DNA of 64,000 bases, taken from positions 1 through 64,000 of the forward strand of contig CAYNSB010000010.1 in the NCBI GenBank assembly GCA_964399625.1, read 5' to 3'. Positions within the stretch are counted from its first letter, which is position 1, and every line of letters begins with the position of its first letter. Source of the DNA: CAYNSB01 sp964399625 (GTDB lineage: Bacteria > Planctomycetota > Phycisphaerae > Phycisphaerales > UBA1924). The notes under the pieces are model-generated. The model made no database searches, had not been told where the DNA came from, and saw only the letters and a list, made by a program, of their open reading frames with translations. Of the stretch, positions 42,517-51,666 are shown piece after piece. The translations under genes were made by a program, and so were the position numbers.

Positions 42517-44553
42517 ATGGCGACGATCGCATCTCCGCGGAACGCCTTCCTTCACGGGCAATGGACCGTCGATGACTCCGCGAAGCTCTACGGGCTGCCC
42601 GACTGGGGCAAGGGCTACTTCGGCGTCAACACCCTTGGGCACCTCACGGTGCTCCCCACCAAGCAGGTGGCGTCGCAGCTCGATCTGCACGAGATCGTGC
42701 AGGGGCTGCGCGAGCGCGGGTTCCACACGCCCGTGCTGCTGCGCTTCAACGACATCCTCGACCATCGCCTCAAGGAGATCCGCAAGGCCTTCGACGACGC
42801 GATGAGCGATCAGCAGTACACCGGCGGGTACTGCTGCGTCTATCCGATCAAGGTCAACCAGCAGCGCCACATCTGCGAGCAGATCGCGCGCCTCGCCGTG
42901 GAGCTCAACTTCGGGCTCGAGGCGGGCTCCAAGCCCGAGCTGCTCGCGGTGCTGGGGCTCTCGGCGGCGGCGGGCGGGCCCGGCGTCAACGGGATGCCCA
43001 TCATCTGCAACGGGTTCAAGGACGACGAGTTCATCGAGACGGTCATCCTCGCCACCAAGCTCGGGCGGAACATCATCCCCGTCGTCGAGAAGTTCTCCGA
43101 GCTCGAACTGATCGTCAAGCACGCCAAGCACTACAACGTCCGCCCGAAGATCGGGCTCCGCGTGAAGCTCTCGGCCCGCGGGGCCGGTCGCTGGGAGTCG
43201 TCCGCGGGCGTCCGCTCCAAGTTCGGGCTCTTCGTGTCCGAGGTGCTCACGGCCGTGGAGTATCTGAAGAAGCACGGGATGCTCGATTGCCTGAACCTCC
43301 TCCACTGCCACGTGGGGAGCCAGCTCTACGACATCAAGGTGCTCAAGAACGCGATCAACGAGCTCACGCACGTCTACACGGAGCTGCACAAGCTCGGCGC
43401 CGGGCTCTCGATGCTCGATATCGGCGGCGGCATGGGCGTGGACTACGACGGCAGCCAGTCCGCGTGGTCCAGCTCGATCAACTACAGCGTCTCGGAGTAC
43501 GCCGCCGACGTGGTTTATCGCATCAAGAGCGTCTGCGACGACGCAAAGGTTCCCCACCCGATGATCCTCTCTGAGAGCGGGCGCGCGATGGTCGCGTACG
43601 GCTCCGTGCTCGTCGTGGATGTGCTGGGCGCCAGCCGGTTCGACGCCAAGGTGGACCTGGACGCGATCGAGCGTGCGATCAAGGCGGAGCCGGAGCCGGC
43701 GCAGCCCGTGCTCGATCTGCTCGATGCGCACCAGCGGATGACCGACCGCAACTACCTGGAGGTCTACCACGACGCGACCCAGGCGCGCGACGAGGCGATG
43801 AGCCTCTTCAGCCTGGGGTACATGAGCTTGCCCATGCGCGCCGCGGCGGAGCAGCTCTTCTACGCGATCGGCCACAAGGTCATCGAGCGCGCGAGCAAGA
43901 AGGACGAGCTGCCCGAGGAGCTCGACGACCTGCCCGAGCTGCTCAGCGACCAGTACTTCTGCAACTTCTCGCTCTTCCAGAGCATGCCCGACTCGTGGGC
44001 GATCGACCAGCTCTTCCCGATCTGCCCGATCCATCGCCTCAACGAGGAGCCGACACGCCGGGGCATCCTCGCCGATATCACCTGCGACTCGGACGGCAAG
44101 ATCGACCACTTCGTGGACAAGCGGATCGACAAGAAGACGCTCGAGCTCCACGAGCTGCGCGAGGCCCCGCCCGAGGGCGCCGGCGCGAACGCGCTGGGCC
44201 CGAAGGTGTACCAGCCGTACTACCTGGGCGTGTTCCTGCTCGGCGCGTACCAAGAGATCCTGGGCGACCTGCACAATCTGCTGGGCGACTCGCACGCGGT
44301 GCACATCTCGCTGGCGCCGGCGGGCGACGGGGAGGGCGGCGCGGGAGGATGGGAGATCGACGAGGTCGTCGAGGGCGACACCGTCGAGGAGGTCCTCGCG
44401 TACGTGCAGTACGACATCGCCGACATGAAGAAGGCGATGCGCCAAGACATCGAGGCCGCGTGCCGCCAGGGGCGCCTCACGCTCCCCGAGGGCAAGAGCC
44501 TGATGAAGTACTACGACGATGGGCTCGAGGGGTACACGTACCTGGAGTCGTGA
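42517..44553 (+). CDS. speA: Biosynthetic arginine decarboxylase
   Basis: PLP-dependent SpeA turns arginine into agmatine, the first step of one polyamine route. The 678-residue product matches the family in length and motifs: YCCVYPIKVNQQRH (Lys112 binds PLP), LGLEAGSKPEL-type region (NFGLEAGSKPELLAVL), LLHCHVGSQLYDIK, SMLDIGGGMGVDYDGSQSAW, and the C-terminal FCNFSLFQSMPDSWAIDQLF. ATG 42517 is chosen because the earlier open frame has no family similarity. A 255-bp stretch upstream separates it from the aquaporin gene. Confidence 0.95.
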   Translation: MATIASPRNAFLHGQWTVDDSAKLYGLPDWGKGYFGVNTLGHLTVLPTKQVASQLDLHEIVQGLRERGFHTPVLLRFNDILDHRLKEIRKAFDDAMSDQQYTGGYCCVYPIKVNQQRHICEQIARLAVELNFGLEAGSKPELLAVLGLSAAAGGPGVNGMPIICNGFKDDEFIETVILATKLGRNIIPVVEKFSELELIVKHAKHYNVRPKIGLRVKLSARGAGRWESSAGVRSKFGLFVSEVLTAVEYLKKHGMLDCLNLLHCHVGSQLYDIKVLKNAINELTHVYTELHKLGAGLSMLDIGGGMGVDYDGSQSAWSSSINYSVSEYAADVVYRIKSVCDDAKVPHPMILSESGRAMVAYGSVLVVDVLGASRFDAKVDLDAIERAIKAEPEPAQPVLDLLDAHQRMTDRNYLEVYHDATQARDEAMSLFSLGYMSLPMRAAAEQLFYAIGHKVIERASKKDELPEELDDLPELLSDQYFCNFSLFQSMPDSWAIDQLFPICPIHRLNEEPTRRGILADITCDSDGKIDHFVDKRIDKKTLELHELREAPPEGAGANALGPKVYQPYYLGVFLLGAYQEILGDLHNLLGDSHAVHISLAPAGDGEGGAGGWEIDEVVEGDTVEEVLAYVQYDIADMKKAMRQDIEAACRQGRLTLPEGKSLMKYYDDGLEGYTYLES

Positions 44554-44556
44554 TGC

Positions 44557-44880
44557 GTGGATGCCGAGCGTTCCGCGCCTGCCCGTCCGAAGCACATACG
44601 AATCGATGTCGGTTCCGCCGGCTCGGCCAAGGCCCTTCACGCCTTGCTCGCCGATCATCTCGGCTTTCCTGCGTACTACGGCAAGAACTGGGACGCATTC
44701 GATGACATTTTCAATGGGTCGGACTCTCGGCTAGCGGACCGAATCGAGTTCGTCGGAATGAACGAACTTGTTGCTCGTTTGCCGCGAGATGCCCAGCTTC
44801 TTCGGGAGTCCTGTCTTCACGCCGACGTGGTCAAGAACGGAACAATCATCGTGGTCTTTGACAACGACGTGCGTTCGTGA
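44557..44880 (+). CDS. Barstar-like (ribonuclease inhibitor family) protein
   Basis: The 107-residue product has KHIRIDVGSAGSAKALHALL, then FPAYYGKNWDAFDDIF (the YGKNWDA signature of the barstar family) and a final strand GTIIVVFDN. Barstars bind and block barnase-like ribonucleases, but many genomic members have no known toxin. It starts with GTG only 3 bp after speA; no RNase gene is nearby. It has no clear ribosome site, so coupling to speA translation is likely. Confidence 0.75.
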   Translation: MDAERSAPARPKHIRIDVGSAGSAKALHALLADHLGFPAYYGKNWDAFDDIFNGSDSRLADRIEFVGMNELVARLPRDAQLLRESCLHADVVKNGTIIVVFDNDVRS

Positions 44881-44887
44881 ACAACGC

Positions 44888-45920
44888 TTATTTCGGCCTG
44901 ATCGCCAGCACCGAACACGGCGCGCTCCGCAGCGCTTTCTCCGCGGTGCTCCCCAGCAGCACATCGCGCAGCGTCGTGCGCCCGCGCGTGCCCAGCACGA
45001 GCAGGTCGGCCTTCACGTCCTCGGCGTACTTGGCCAGCCCCGAGCGGTGACCATCGTGCTCGTGCACCTTGAGCGTCGCCTTCAGGTACGTCAGTTCGTG
45101 GTCGAGCGGACGGCAGAAATCCCGCAGACGCTGCCCCAGGTCGGCCGCGTACTTCTGCGCGACCTGCGGCGTGATGAGCGGGCCGTCCGCATCGAAGCGC
45201 AGCTCCGTCCACGGCGGGCGGTAGATGTGCACCACGTGCAGCGCCGCCCCATCCTGCGACGCGATCCGGGTCGCGCGCTCGAGCGCACGCATGGACGTCT
45301 CGGAGAAGTCCACGCCCGCGACGATGGTCTTGAACGGGCCGGGATGGTCCTCGCGCGTGATGAGCACGTCGCACTTGGCGTGGCGCACGCACGCGTGGGC
45401 CATGCTGCCCAGACCTGTGTCGGGCTTTCGCCCCGACATGGCGCCGATGACGATGAGGTCGGCGTTCATGTCCCGCGCGTAGTGAAGGAACCCGAACGTG
45501 CGGTTGTTCACCTCGACATGGCACGGCACGTCCGAAGCGCCGGGCACTCCCTTGGCGAACGCCGACCACGCGTCGCGCGAGTCCTGCACGAGCGCGTCGG
45601 TCACCTGCATCGCCATGGGAGCGAGCGCGGCCTCGAGCTCGATCGTCACGATGGTGTCCAGGACGTGGGGGGGGGGGACCGGGGGGGGCGGGGCGGCGCC
45701 GGGAGGCAGGCCCGGGACACACGCCCGGNNNNNNNNNNGACACCTGCATCGCCTTGGGCGCGCGCGCGCCCTCGAGCTCGAGCGACCCGTTGGGGTCCCG
45801 GACGCGCCCCGCCTTGCCGGCGGCGCGATTCCAGGCGCCGATGCGCATCGCCTGCACGAGCGCCGTGCGGCTCGGAGCGGTGAAATCAACGCCCACGATG
45901 ATGGTGCGAAGATGGTCCAC
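44888..45920 (-). CDS. Universal stress protein with two Usp domains, interrupted by an assembly gap
   Basis: On minus, GTG 45920 starts VDHLRTIIVGVDFTAPSRTA, a Usp N-terminus; right of the gap the frame is lost at the Ns. Left of the gap the same gene continues with ALVQDSRDAWSAFAKG, MNADLIVIGAMSGRKPDTGL, then a second Usp unit (FKTIVAGVDFSETSMRALER ... DLLVLGTRGRTTLRDVLLGS, ending CSVLAIRP). GxxG-type nucleotide motifs are visible. The flanks of the gap are two versions of the same 66 bp; removing the duplicate joins both parts in frame as one protein of about 297 residues. Not a true pseudogene. Confidence 0.85.
45602..45806. repeat. Unmerged contig-end overlap around the gap
   Basis: 45602-45667 and 45741-45806 align without gaps at 55 of 66 positions, nearly all differences being A/T on the left and G/C on the right. 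Between them lie G-rich noise (45668-45728) and ten Ns. This is the picture of two contig ends that cover the same sequence with errors. Confidence 0.85.
45729..45738. other. Assembly gap (10 Ns)
   Basis: Ten unknown bases inside the universal stress protein gene. The fixed length indicates a placeholder and not a measured distance. Confidence 0.99.
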
Positions 45921-46027
45921 GGGACCCTCCTTTCTGAGGCCGGGCGGCATGGCCCGGCGGCGGCCCAACTGCGGACTCTTGCTACCTGCTTATAGGCGAG
46001 GCGCGCACGCGCGTTCGCGAAAAAGAA

Positions 46028-46054
46028 TCGCCGCGGGCGATAAACCCGCGGCGA
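46028..46054 (-). terminator. Intrinsic terminator of the LolA-like gene
   Basis: TCGCCGCGGG (46028-46037) and CCCGCGGCGA (46045-46054) form a perfect 10-bp stem with a 7-nt loop. On minus it is followed by TTCTTTTTCG, a good T-tract, and lies 36 bp after the stop at 46090. Confidence 0.9.
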
Positions 46055-46089
46055 AGTGCGAACGTGCTGCGAACCGAGATGGTTCTTGG

Positions 46090-47058
46090 TTACTTCGAGC
46101 CGCCCGGCGCGGGCTCCTTCTTGTCGCCGGCGGGCGCGGGCTGGACGGGCTTCGCCGGCGCGGCGGCCGGCTCATCCTTCTTGTCGCCGGCGCCCTTGTC
46201 CTTGAGCGCCTTGATCTCGGCCGGCATCGCGAACGTGTCCGCGGGCAGATCGACGTTGTGCTCGATCTTGTCGAAGGACACCTTCATCTCCATGCCCATC
46301 TGCTTCATGGTCATGGAGTGCGCCTGCTTGACGCCATCGACGTCCTTCCAATCGCCCGGGGCGACCTCGGTGGTGATCTCGCCCATGGGCGTCTGGGCGG
46401 TGGTCGTCGTCTTGATCAGCAGCTTCGAGCCCTTGGCGTAGTACCGCGTCTCGGGGTTGCCCTTCTTGGGCGTGAGCACAAGGACGTAGCAGTCCTCATC
46501 GCCCACCTTCTCGGACGCCGTCGTGTTGATCGAGGAGTACAGATCATCCAGGTGCAGCTCGGGGTTGAACACCGCCGAGGCGAGGACCTGGTCGCGCTGC
46601 TCGGCCTCCATCAGCGACGGGCCCATCATGGAGTTCGTGGACCAGGCATCCTGACCGTCGGTCGTCTGCTCCGAGGCGCCCGCGCCGGGCAGGTCCATCG
46701 AGAACCGCATGCGGTTGGGCGACGCCGTGAGAATCGTCACGGCGCCCTTCATGCCCATCGAGGGAATCTCGACGGCGCCCGTGGCGCGCCGGCTCTTGAT
46801 CTTCTCGTACGCGCCCTTGCCACCGGTCGCCTCCACGAACTTGGCGATGATGTCCTTGCCCGCGGGCAGGGAGGGATCGGCCGCTTGCGGCTTGTCGGCC
46901 TTGGGCGCGTCGGGCTTCGCGGCCGGCAGCTCCTTGGGCGCCTGCTTCTCCGTGGGCTCGGCGGCGGGCGCTTGCGCGGACGCAATCCCGGACACGCAGA
47001 GCAGGGCGGCAGCGCCCGCGAGCAGGAATCGCTTCGTGCGGAAATCAGCGAGCATCAT
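46090..47058 (-). CDS. Secreted LolA-like (outer-membrane lipoprotein-sorting-type) protein
   Basis: AGGAG precedes a pair of ATG codons (47058, 47055). The product (322 residues) has a signal peptide ending GIASAQA and Lys/Pro/Ala-rich linkers at both ends. The central 220 residues (IIAKFVEATGGKGAYEKIKS, MKGAVTILTASPNRMRFSMD, GEITTEVAPGDWKDVDGVKQ, MKVSFDKIEHNVDLPADTFA) have the half-barrel layout of LolA/LolB-like proteins common in planctomycetes. Lipid or lipoprotein carriage in the periplasm is the likely kind of role. It has its own terminator and stands 104 bp downstream of the S41 protease. Confidence 0.7.
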   Translation of the reverse strand: MMLADFRTKRFLLAGAAALLCVSGIASAQAPAAEPTEKQAPKELPAAKPDAPKADKPQAADPSLPAGKDIIAKFVEATGGKGAYEKIKSRRATGAVEIPSMGMKGAVTILTASPNRMRFSMDLPGAGASEQTTDGQDAWSTNSMMGPSLMEAEQRDQVLASAVFNPELHLDDLYSSINTTASEKVGDEDCYVLVLTPKKGNPETRYYAKGSKLLIKTTTTAQTPMGEITTEVAPGDWKDVDGVKQAHSMTMKQMGMEMKVSFDKIEHNVDLPADTFAMPAEIKALKDKGAGDKKDEPAAAPAKPVQPAPAGDKKEPAPGGSK

Positions 47059-47162
47059 CGTTCTCCTGAGGGACAGAGTGAAGGGAACCGTTCGGGGTTG
47101 GACGGCCCGACGGGACCCAAGTTCCCTGCGTCGGCACGCACGTCCGGTTGAAGGACGCGATC

Positions 47163-48617
47163 TTAGGACGCACCACCAGACCCGTTCTGGCTCAGAATCC
47201 AACGGACGGCCGCACCGACCTGCGGATCCTGACCCAGGAGCAGCCCCTCTCGCGTGAGCGGGACCACCTCATCGGGCTTGACGCCGTGCCCCTCGAGCTC
47301 CTGCCCGCCCACCGACACGTAGTTCGCGAACGCGTACTGGAATCCATCGCCGCTGGGCAGCTTTGAGATGACCGAGGGGAGCGCCGCGCCGGCGCTGGGC
47401 GTGCCGATGATGTGCGCACGCTTGAGGTCCTTCAGCCCGCCCGCGAGGATCTCGGAGGTCGAAGCGGACCCGCCATCGATGAGGATCACCAGGGGCTTGG
47501 AGTACGGATTCAGGCGCGGATTGAGCACGAAATTGAGCTTCGAATCGCGCGTGCTCATCGTGCCCAGCTTCTGGTCCTTCTGCGTCACGAAGTACCCGCC
47601 CACGCCCATCGCCATCGCGCCGATCCCGCCGGGGTTGCCGCGCAGGTCGATGACGAACCCCGCGCCGTTCCGCGAAGCATCCAGGGCCTTGGCGAGCTCG
47701 GGCATCACCGTCGTGGGCGCACCAAAGACGCTGAAGCGGTAGTACCCGATGCCGTGCTCGAGCGTCCGCGTCTCCGAGACCATGCGGAACCCGACGAGGT
47801 TGCCCAGCGTCGCGTCCACGCCGGCGGGCTTGTCGTACGTGAGGTGAAGGGCGACAGGCTTGTCCTTCGCGTCCAGGAACTCCACGTCGATCGCCTTGCC
47901 GGGCGTGCCGCGGAGCTCGCGGGACAGGATGATGGTCTTGACAAGCTCGGGCGAGATCGTCCCGTGATCGGCGATCTGCTTGATGCGATCGATGCGGCGC
48001 TCGATGCGCGTGCCGTTGATCTTGGTCAGCACCCACCCGGGCCTCACGCCCGCGCTCGCGCCGGCCGAAGGCGAATCCACGCGGAACACGACGGGCTTGT
48101 CATCGATCAGGCGCAGCTCGATGCCCAGCCCGCCCTCGTCGCTGTCGTTCTCCTCGGCGTCCGGAGCGGACGCCGCGACGCCAGCGTCCCCCTTGGGCCC
48201 GCCCGCGGACGCGTTGCCCGACGCGGCGCCGGCCGAGGGCGTGTTCTTCTGCTTGGTGTACACGTCCGAGGGGATGATGCCAAAGTGCGACTGCCCCAGC
48301 TTGGCGATCAGGGCTCCCATCACCCCGCGAGCGTCGTTGGGAGTCTGGGCGACCTCGACCTTGGGGCGGAGTTCGGCCTTGGCCCCCTCCCAGTCCGCGC
48401 CGTTGAGCGTCGGGTCGAAGTGCTTGTCCTTGATCGTCTGCCACACGACGTCGAACGATTCGACGTACTTGGCGCGGAGTTCGGGCGTGAGCGGCTCGGA
48501 CCCCGGGTCGCGATGGGCCGCGGCACACCCGCCCAGCACCCCCATGCCCGCGACCGCGGCCAAGGAGATGCGGCAGAGGACCGAACGCAGATGACGGACG
48601 CGGAGTCTGTTGCTCAT
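47163..48617 (-). CDS. S41-family C-terminal processing protease, lipoprotein
   Basis: The 484-residue product has a lipobox GVLGGC (Cys31), so it is envelope-anchored. After a Tricorn-like N-terminal part (VVWQTIKDKHFDPTLNGADW) comes a PDZ segment (SAGASAGVRPGWVLTKINGT) and the S41 domain: YYRFSVFGAPTTVMPELAKA, DLRGNPGGIGAMAMG, and the active-site stretch LIDGGSASTSEILAGGLKDL (Ser386 region) followed by IGTPSAGAALPS. An Ala/Gly/Ser-rich linker at about 125-155 is unusual but not disruptive. It is divergent from the DHS-like gene. Confidence 0.9.
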   Translation of the reverse strand: MSNRLRVRHLRSVLCRISLAAVAGMGVLGGCAAAHRDPGSEPLTPELRAKYVESFDVVWQTIKDKHFDPTLNGADWEGAKAELRPKVEVAQTPNDARGVMGALIAKLGQSHFGIIPSDVYTKQKNTPSAGAASGNASAGGPKGDAGVAASAPDAEENDSDEGGLGIELRLIDDKPVVFRVDSPSAGASAGVRPGWVLTKINGTRIERRIDRIKQIADHGTISPELVKTIILSRELRGTPGKAIDVEFLDAKDKPVALHLTYDKPAGVDATLGNLVGFRMVSETRTLEHGIGYYRFSVFGAPTTVMPELAKALDASRNGAGFVIDLRGNPGGIGAMAMGVGGYFVTQKDQKLGTMSTRDSKLNFVLNPRLNPYSKPLVILIDGGSASTSEILAGGLKDLKRAHIIGTPSAGAALPSVISKLPSGDGFQYAFANYVSVGGQELEGHGVKPDEVVPLTREGLLLGQDPQVGAAVRWILSQNGSGGAS

Positions 48618-48816
48618 GGGTGAAGCCTATCGGAGGAGCCGGACGGGCGCGCACGGATCGCGCCGATGCATCGCCGATTGGGAATCGTGCGTATTGTCTT
48701 TCGTGCGCACCGCCACCCCCGGGATGCGCGACGCGAACGAATCGGGCAGGGGGGCTTGCCCGCGACGCGGAGACGCCGCCCCAGTCGGGACGGCTCGATC
48801 CGGAAAGGGACCGACC

Positions 48817-49980
48817 ATGGCCAAGTGGACCAAGAAGGAACTGCTCGCCCGCCCTGTCGAGCACATCGACATCGCCTCGTTCGACGCGCGTCCGATCATC
48901 GACAGTTACCGCCAGATGGCGTACACCAGCCGCACGCTCGCCAACGCCAGCGACATCTACTCGCGCATGCTCGCGGACACGGAGTGCGCCGTGATCCTGA
49001 CGCTCGCGGGCTCGCTGATTTCGGCGGGGCTCAAGGACGCGATCGTGCGCCTGATCGAGAACAACATGATCGACGCGATCGTGAGCACGGGCGCGAACAT
49101 CGTCGATCAGGACTTCTTCGAGGGGCTGGGCTTCAAGCACTACATCGCCCCGGGCAGCCCCGAGGCGCCGCCCGTCGATGACATGACCCTGCGGAACCTG
49201 ATGATCGACCGCATCTACGACACGTACATCGACGAGGACGATCTGCGCCGCTGCGACGACACGACCAAGAAGGTCTTCGACGCGTTCGAGCCCGGCGCGT
49301 ACAGCTCGCGCGAGTTCATCGAGGCGATGGGCGCGTACCTCGCCAAGCACCACCCGAAGAACTCGAGCATCGTCAAGACGTGCTACCAGAAGCGCGTGCC
49401 GATCTTCTGCCCGGCGTTCTCCGATTGCTCGGCGGGCTTTGGCATCGTGCTGCACCAGACCGAGGCGCTCGAGGCGGGCAAGCCCATGGTCGCGATCGAC
49501 AGCGGCAAGGACTTCCGCGAGCTGACGGACATCAAGCTCAACTGCAAGGACACGGGGCTGCTGATGCTTGGCGGCGGCGTGCCCAAGAACTTCGCGCAGG
49601 ACATCGTCGTCGCGGCCGAGCTGCTCAACGAGCGCAAGGGCGGCAAGGCCCGCGGCGACATCGGCATGCACAAGTACGCGATCCAGATGACCGTCGCCGA
49701 CTCGCGCGACGGCGCGCTCTCGGGCTCCACGCTCCGCGAGGCGTGCTCGTGGGGCAAGGTGGACGTGGTGTACGAGCAGATGGTCTTCGGCGAGCTCTCG
49801 GCGCTGTTCCCGCTGCTGGCGAGCGATGCCCTGCACCGTGGGTCGTGGAAGAAGCGCAAGGCGTTCAAGTTCGCGGACATGTTCGAGAAGGGCGCGAGCG
49901 ACACGCCGCCCCGCAGTGTCCCCGCTCGCAAGGACAACGGCAAGAAGAACGGCGGCAAGCGCCCGGCCGGGACGCGGTAG
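48817..49980 (+). CDS. Deoxyhypusine-synthase-family protein
   Basis: The 387-residue product matches bacterial members of the DHS fold: NAD-binding VSTGANIVDQDFFEGLGF and VAIDSGKDFRELTDIKL regions, LGGGVPKNFAQDIVV, and the active-site lysine in EACSWGKVD (Lys314). In eukaryotes and archaea DHS modifies eIF5A, but bacteria lack that target; bacterial relatives use spermidine in polyamine reactions such as homospermidine synthesis. With speA 4 kb away, a polyamine role is likely. The C-terminal 35 residues are Lys/Pro-rich. GGAAAGGGA precedes the start. Confidence 0.85.
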   Translation: MAKWTKKELLARPVEHIDIASFDARPIIDSYRQMAYTSRTLANASDIYSRMLADTECAVILTLAGSLISAGLKDAIVRLIENNMIDAIVSTGANIVDQDFFEGLGFKHYIAPGSPEAPPVDDMTLRNLMIDRIYDTYIDEDDLRRCDDTTKKVFDAFEPGAYSSREFIEAMGAYLAKHHPKNSSIVKTCYQKRVPIFCPAFSDCSAGFGIVLHQTEALEAGKPMVAIDSGKDFRELTDIKLNCKDTGLLMLGGGVPKNFAQDIVVAAELLNERKGGKARGDIGMHKYAIQMTVADSRDGALSGSTLREACSWGKVDVVYEQMVFGELSALFPLLASDALHRGSWKKRKAFKFADMFEKGASDTPPRSVPARKDNGKKNGGKRPAGTR

Positions 49981-50059
49981 GCCTGCGCACGAGCTTCCTT
50001 CGAAAGCGGTTATTCAGAGGCCCAAGCGGTAGCGCCGGGCGCGTGGCTAACAATCCACC

Positions 50060-50848
50060 GTGGGCAATGCCGTGCAAACGAGGGATCGTCAACGCCAGTG
50101 GCGGCGATGGTTGCTGCGTGCGGTGCTGTGTCTTGTATTGGGCGCGCTCACGACGGTCGGTGTGGCGTGGGGAGCAGCACTGCGGGGAGTTCCAAGGGGG
50201 TCCACGCAAGGAGTCGAGTCTTCCGCAATCTGGATTGATCCGGATTTGAATCTCGCCATCACACTCGAAGGTCAAGAAGCGTCTTCCCTTGCTGATGCGT
50301 GCACGCTCACCCTTCTCACGCTCGACCGCGAGTTGGCGGACGCGCGTCCTTCGCATGGCACGCTGGTGCGGCATTCATCGCATTCCTTCAGTGGCTCGAG
50401 GGAATCGATTGTCATTCCTCGAGTTCCCGGCTCGTGGCATCCGCCACAGGATGTCGACTGTGAACGCCATGAGTTTCAGTTTGGCTGGCCGAACCGCGCC
50501 TTGTGGGCGGCACAGGACTGGAACGCTAGCGCGTGCATGCGATCCCACAGAGCTGACGTTTGGGTGTTACAAGTGCGTGAGTCGCGCCGATTTCCGGAAC
50601 CTTTCGCGTATGGAAATGCTTGGGACGCCGGCGAGCTGTCCGTGCCCCTGGGCGTTATTCCGACGGGCTTCGCAGTTGACACCGCGTTTCACGCGAGTGC
50701 CTGGATCTTGCTTTTCTCGATACTGAGCTTCGCACGCGGTCGCCTCCGCATCAGGAACAACCACTGCCTCCGCTGCGGCTACAGGCGTGCGGGGATTCCT
50801 ATCCAGGCGCCTTGCCCCGAGTGCGGCACTGCTGCACACGGTTGCTAA
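50060..50848 (+). CDS. Membrane protein with C-terminal zinc ribbon, unknown
   Basis: The 262-residue product has a membrane helix at about 18-42 (LLRAVLCLVLGALTTVGVAW), an extracytoplasmic domain of about 160 residues with no recognised family, a second helix (AFHASAWILLFSILSFARGR) and a cytoplasmic zinc ribbon NHCLRCGYRRAGIPIQAPCP followed by ECG, giving two Cys pairs. This layout recurs in planctomycetes with unknown function. Base composition is lower in GC than the neighbours, suggesting looser constraint or transfer. It starts with GTG and has no clear ribosome site. Confidence 0.65.
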   Translation: MGNAVQTRDRQRQWRRWLLRAVLCLVLGALTTVGVAWGAALRGVPRGSTQGVESSAIWIDPDLNLAITLEGQEASSLADACTLTLLTLDRELADARPSHGTLVRHSSHSFSGSRESIVIPRVPGSWHPPQDVDCERHEFQFGWPNRALWAAQDWNASACMRSHRADVWVLQVRESRRFPEPFAYGNAWDAGELSVPLGVIPTGFAVDTAFHASAWILLFSILSFARGRLRIRNNHCLRCGYRRAGIPIQAPCPECGTAAHGC

Positions 50849-50871
50849 CCCAGCCCTCGCGCGCAACAAAA

Positions 50872-50902
50872 CAGGCCGAGGGACTTGCGATCCCTCGGCC
50901 TG
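50872..50902 (-). terminator. Intrinsic terminator of the PEP-CTERM array
   Basis: CAGGCCGAGGGA (50872-50883) and TCCCTCGGCCTG (50891-50902) form a perfect 12-bp stem with a 7-nt loop. On minus it is followed by TTTTGTTG. It lies 60 bp after the last PEP-CTERM stop at 50962. Confidence 0.9.
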
Positions 50903-50961
50903 CTCATAGGAAATCTGGTTTGGAAGTGCCTCCCTCACGCGAGGGGAGCGATTCAACTGGC

Positions 50962-51594
50962 TCAGGCCCGGCGTCGGCGAATCGCGACGAGCCCGGAAAG
51001 GCCCAGCAGCGCTGCGCTCGCCGGCGCGGGCACGGCGGTGATCACGCGCACCTGCGGCAAGTCCCCCACCGGCGGGGCCCAGCTGAGGTTGAAGGTCAGC
51101 ACGTTGCCGCTGATGCTGATGAACGAGGGCGTCACGAGGCTGATGCCCCGCCCCGTGTAGCCCGTCGGGTACGCGGTGCCCAGCGCGCCGCAGGAGGCGT
51201 CGGACAGATCGAGCGCGAGGCGGTTGAACATGAGGCCGACGATCGGCGTGGCGAACGTGACCGAGCCGACCGCGCTCGAGTTTGGGATGCCCTGGAAGTG
51301 CAGCATGTGGCTGTTGAACGTGCCGCTGAGCGTGCCGGGCACGGGCGAGGTGTTGCCGCCCGGGTTCTGCGTCTCATCGCAGAAGAGCCCCGTGACGCTG
51401 ATGTTCTGCTGCTCGTTCCACGCGAACGCGTTGGGCCCCGTGAGGGCGAACGAGAGGCACGAAGCCGGGGCGGCGATCTGCTGGGCCTGGCTGAAGACGC
51501 CGGTGATCGTGGCGTGCGCCGGCACGACGCCGACGAGAAGTGCGAGAGACGCGACTGCGTAGCGGGCGAGGCTGGTGTTGGCGAGCGGGTTCAT
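50962..51594 (-). CDS. PEP-CTERM-like secreted protein, paralogue 4 of a tandem array
   Basis: The 210-residue product has a signal peptide (VASLALLVGVVPAHAT), a domain of about 150 residues and the tail VPAPASAALLGLSGLVAIRR plus RRA. Shared landmarks with its three neighbours are ITGV near the start, NAFAWNEQQN, DETQNPGGN, GTLSGTFNSHMLHF, VTFATPIVGLMFN, LSDASCGALGTAYPTGY and PQVRVITAVPAP. The domain is not one I can name. It is last in the minus-strand array and precedes the terminator. Confidence 0.85.
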   Translation of the reverse strand: MNPLANTSLARYAVASLALLVGVVPAHATITGVFSQAQQIAAPASCLSFALTGPNAFAWNEQQNISVTGLFCDETQNPGGNTSPVPGTLSGTFNSHMLHFQGIPNSSAVGSVTFATPIVGLMFNRLALDLSDASCGALGTAYPTGYTGRGISLVTPSFISISGNVLTFNLSWAPPVGDLPQVRVITAVPAPASAALLGLSGLVAIRRRRA

Positions 51595-51666
51595 GGATGG
51601 ATCCGATCGAATGGAGAGGGAGCTGTTGAGGCGCGCACGAGGCGAGAGTGAACGAACGGGCGTTCG

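Noticed and set aside
44557..44880. A toxin-antitoxin pair at the barstar-like gene
   Set aside because: No ribonuclease toxin gene is adjacent on either strand; the neighbours are speA and a universal stress protein.
45668..45728. G-rich tract that could form a G-quadruplex
   Set aside because: It lies at the error-rich contig end next to the gap and is better explained as sequencing noise.
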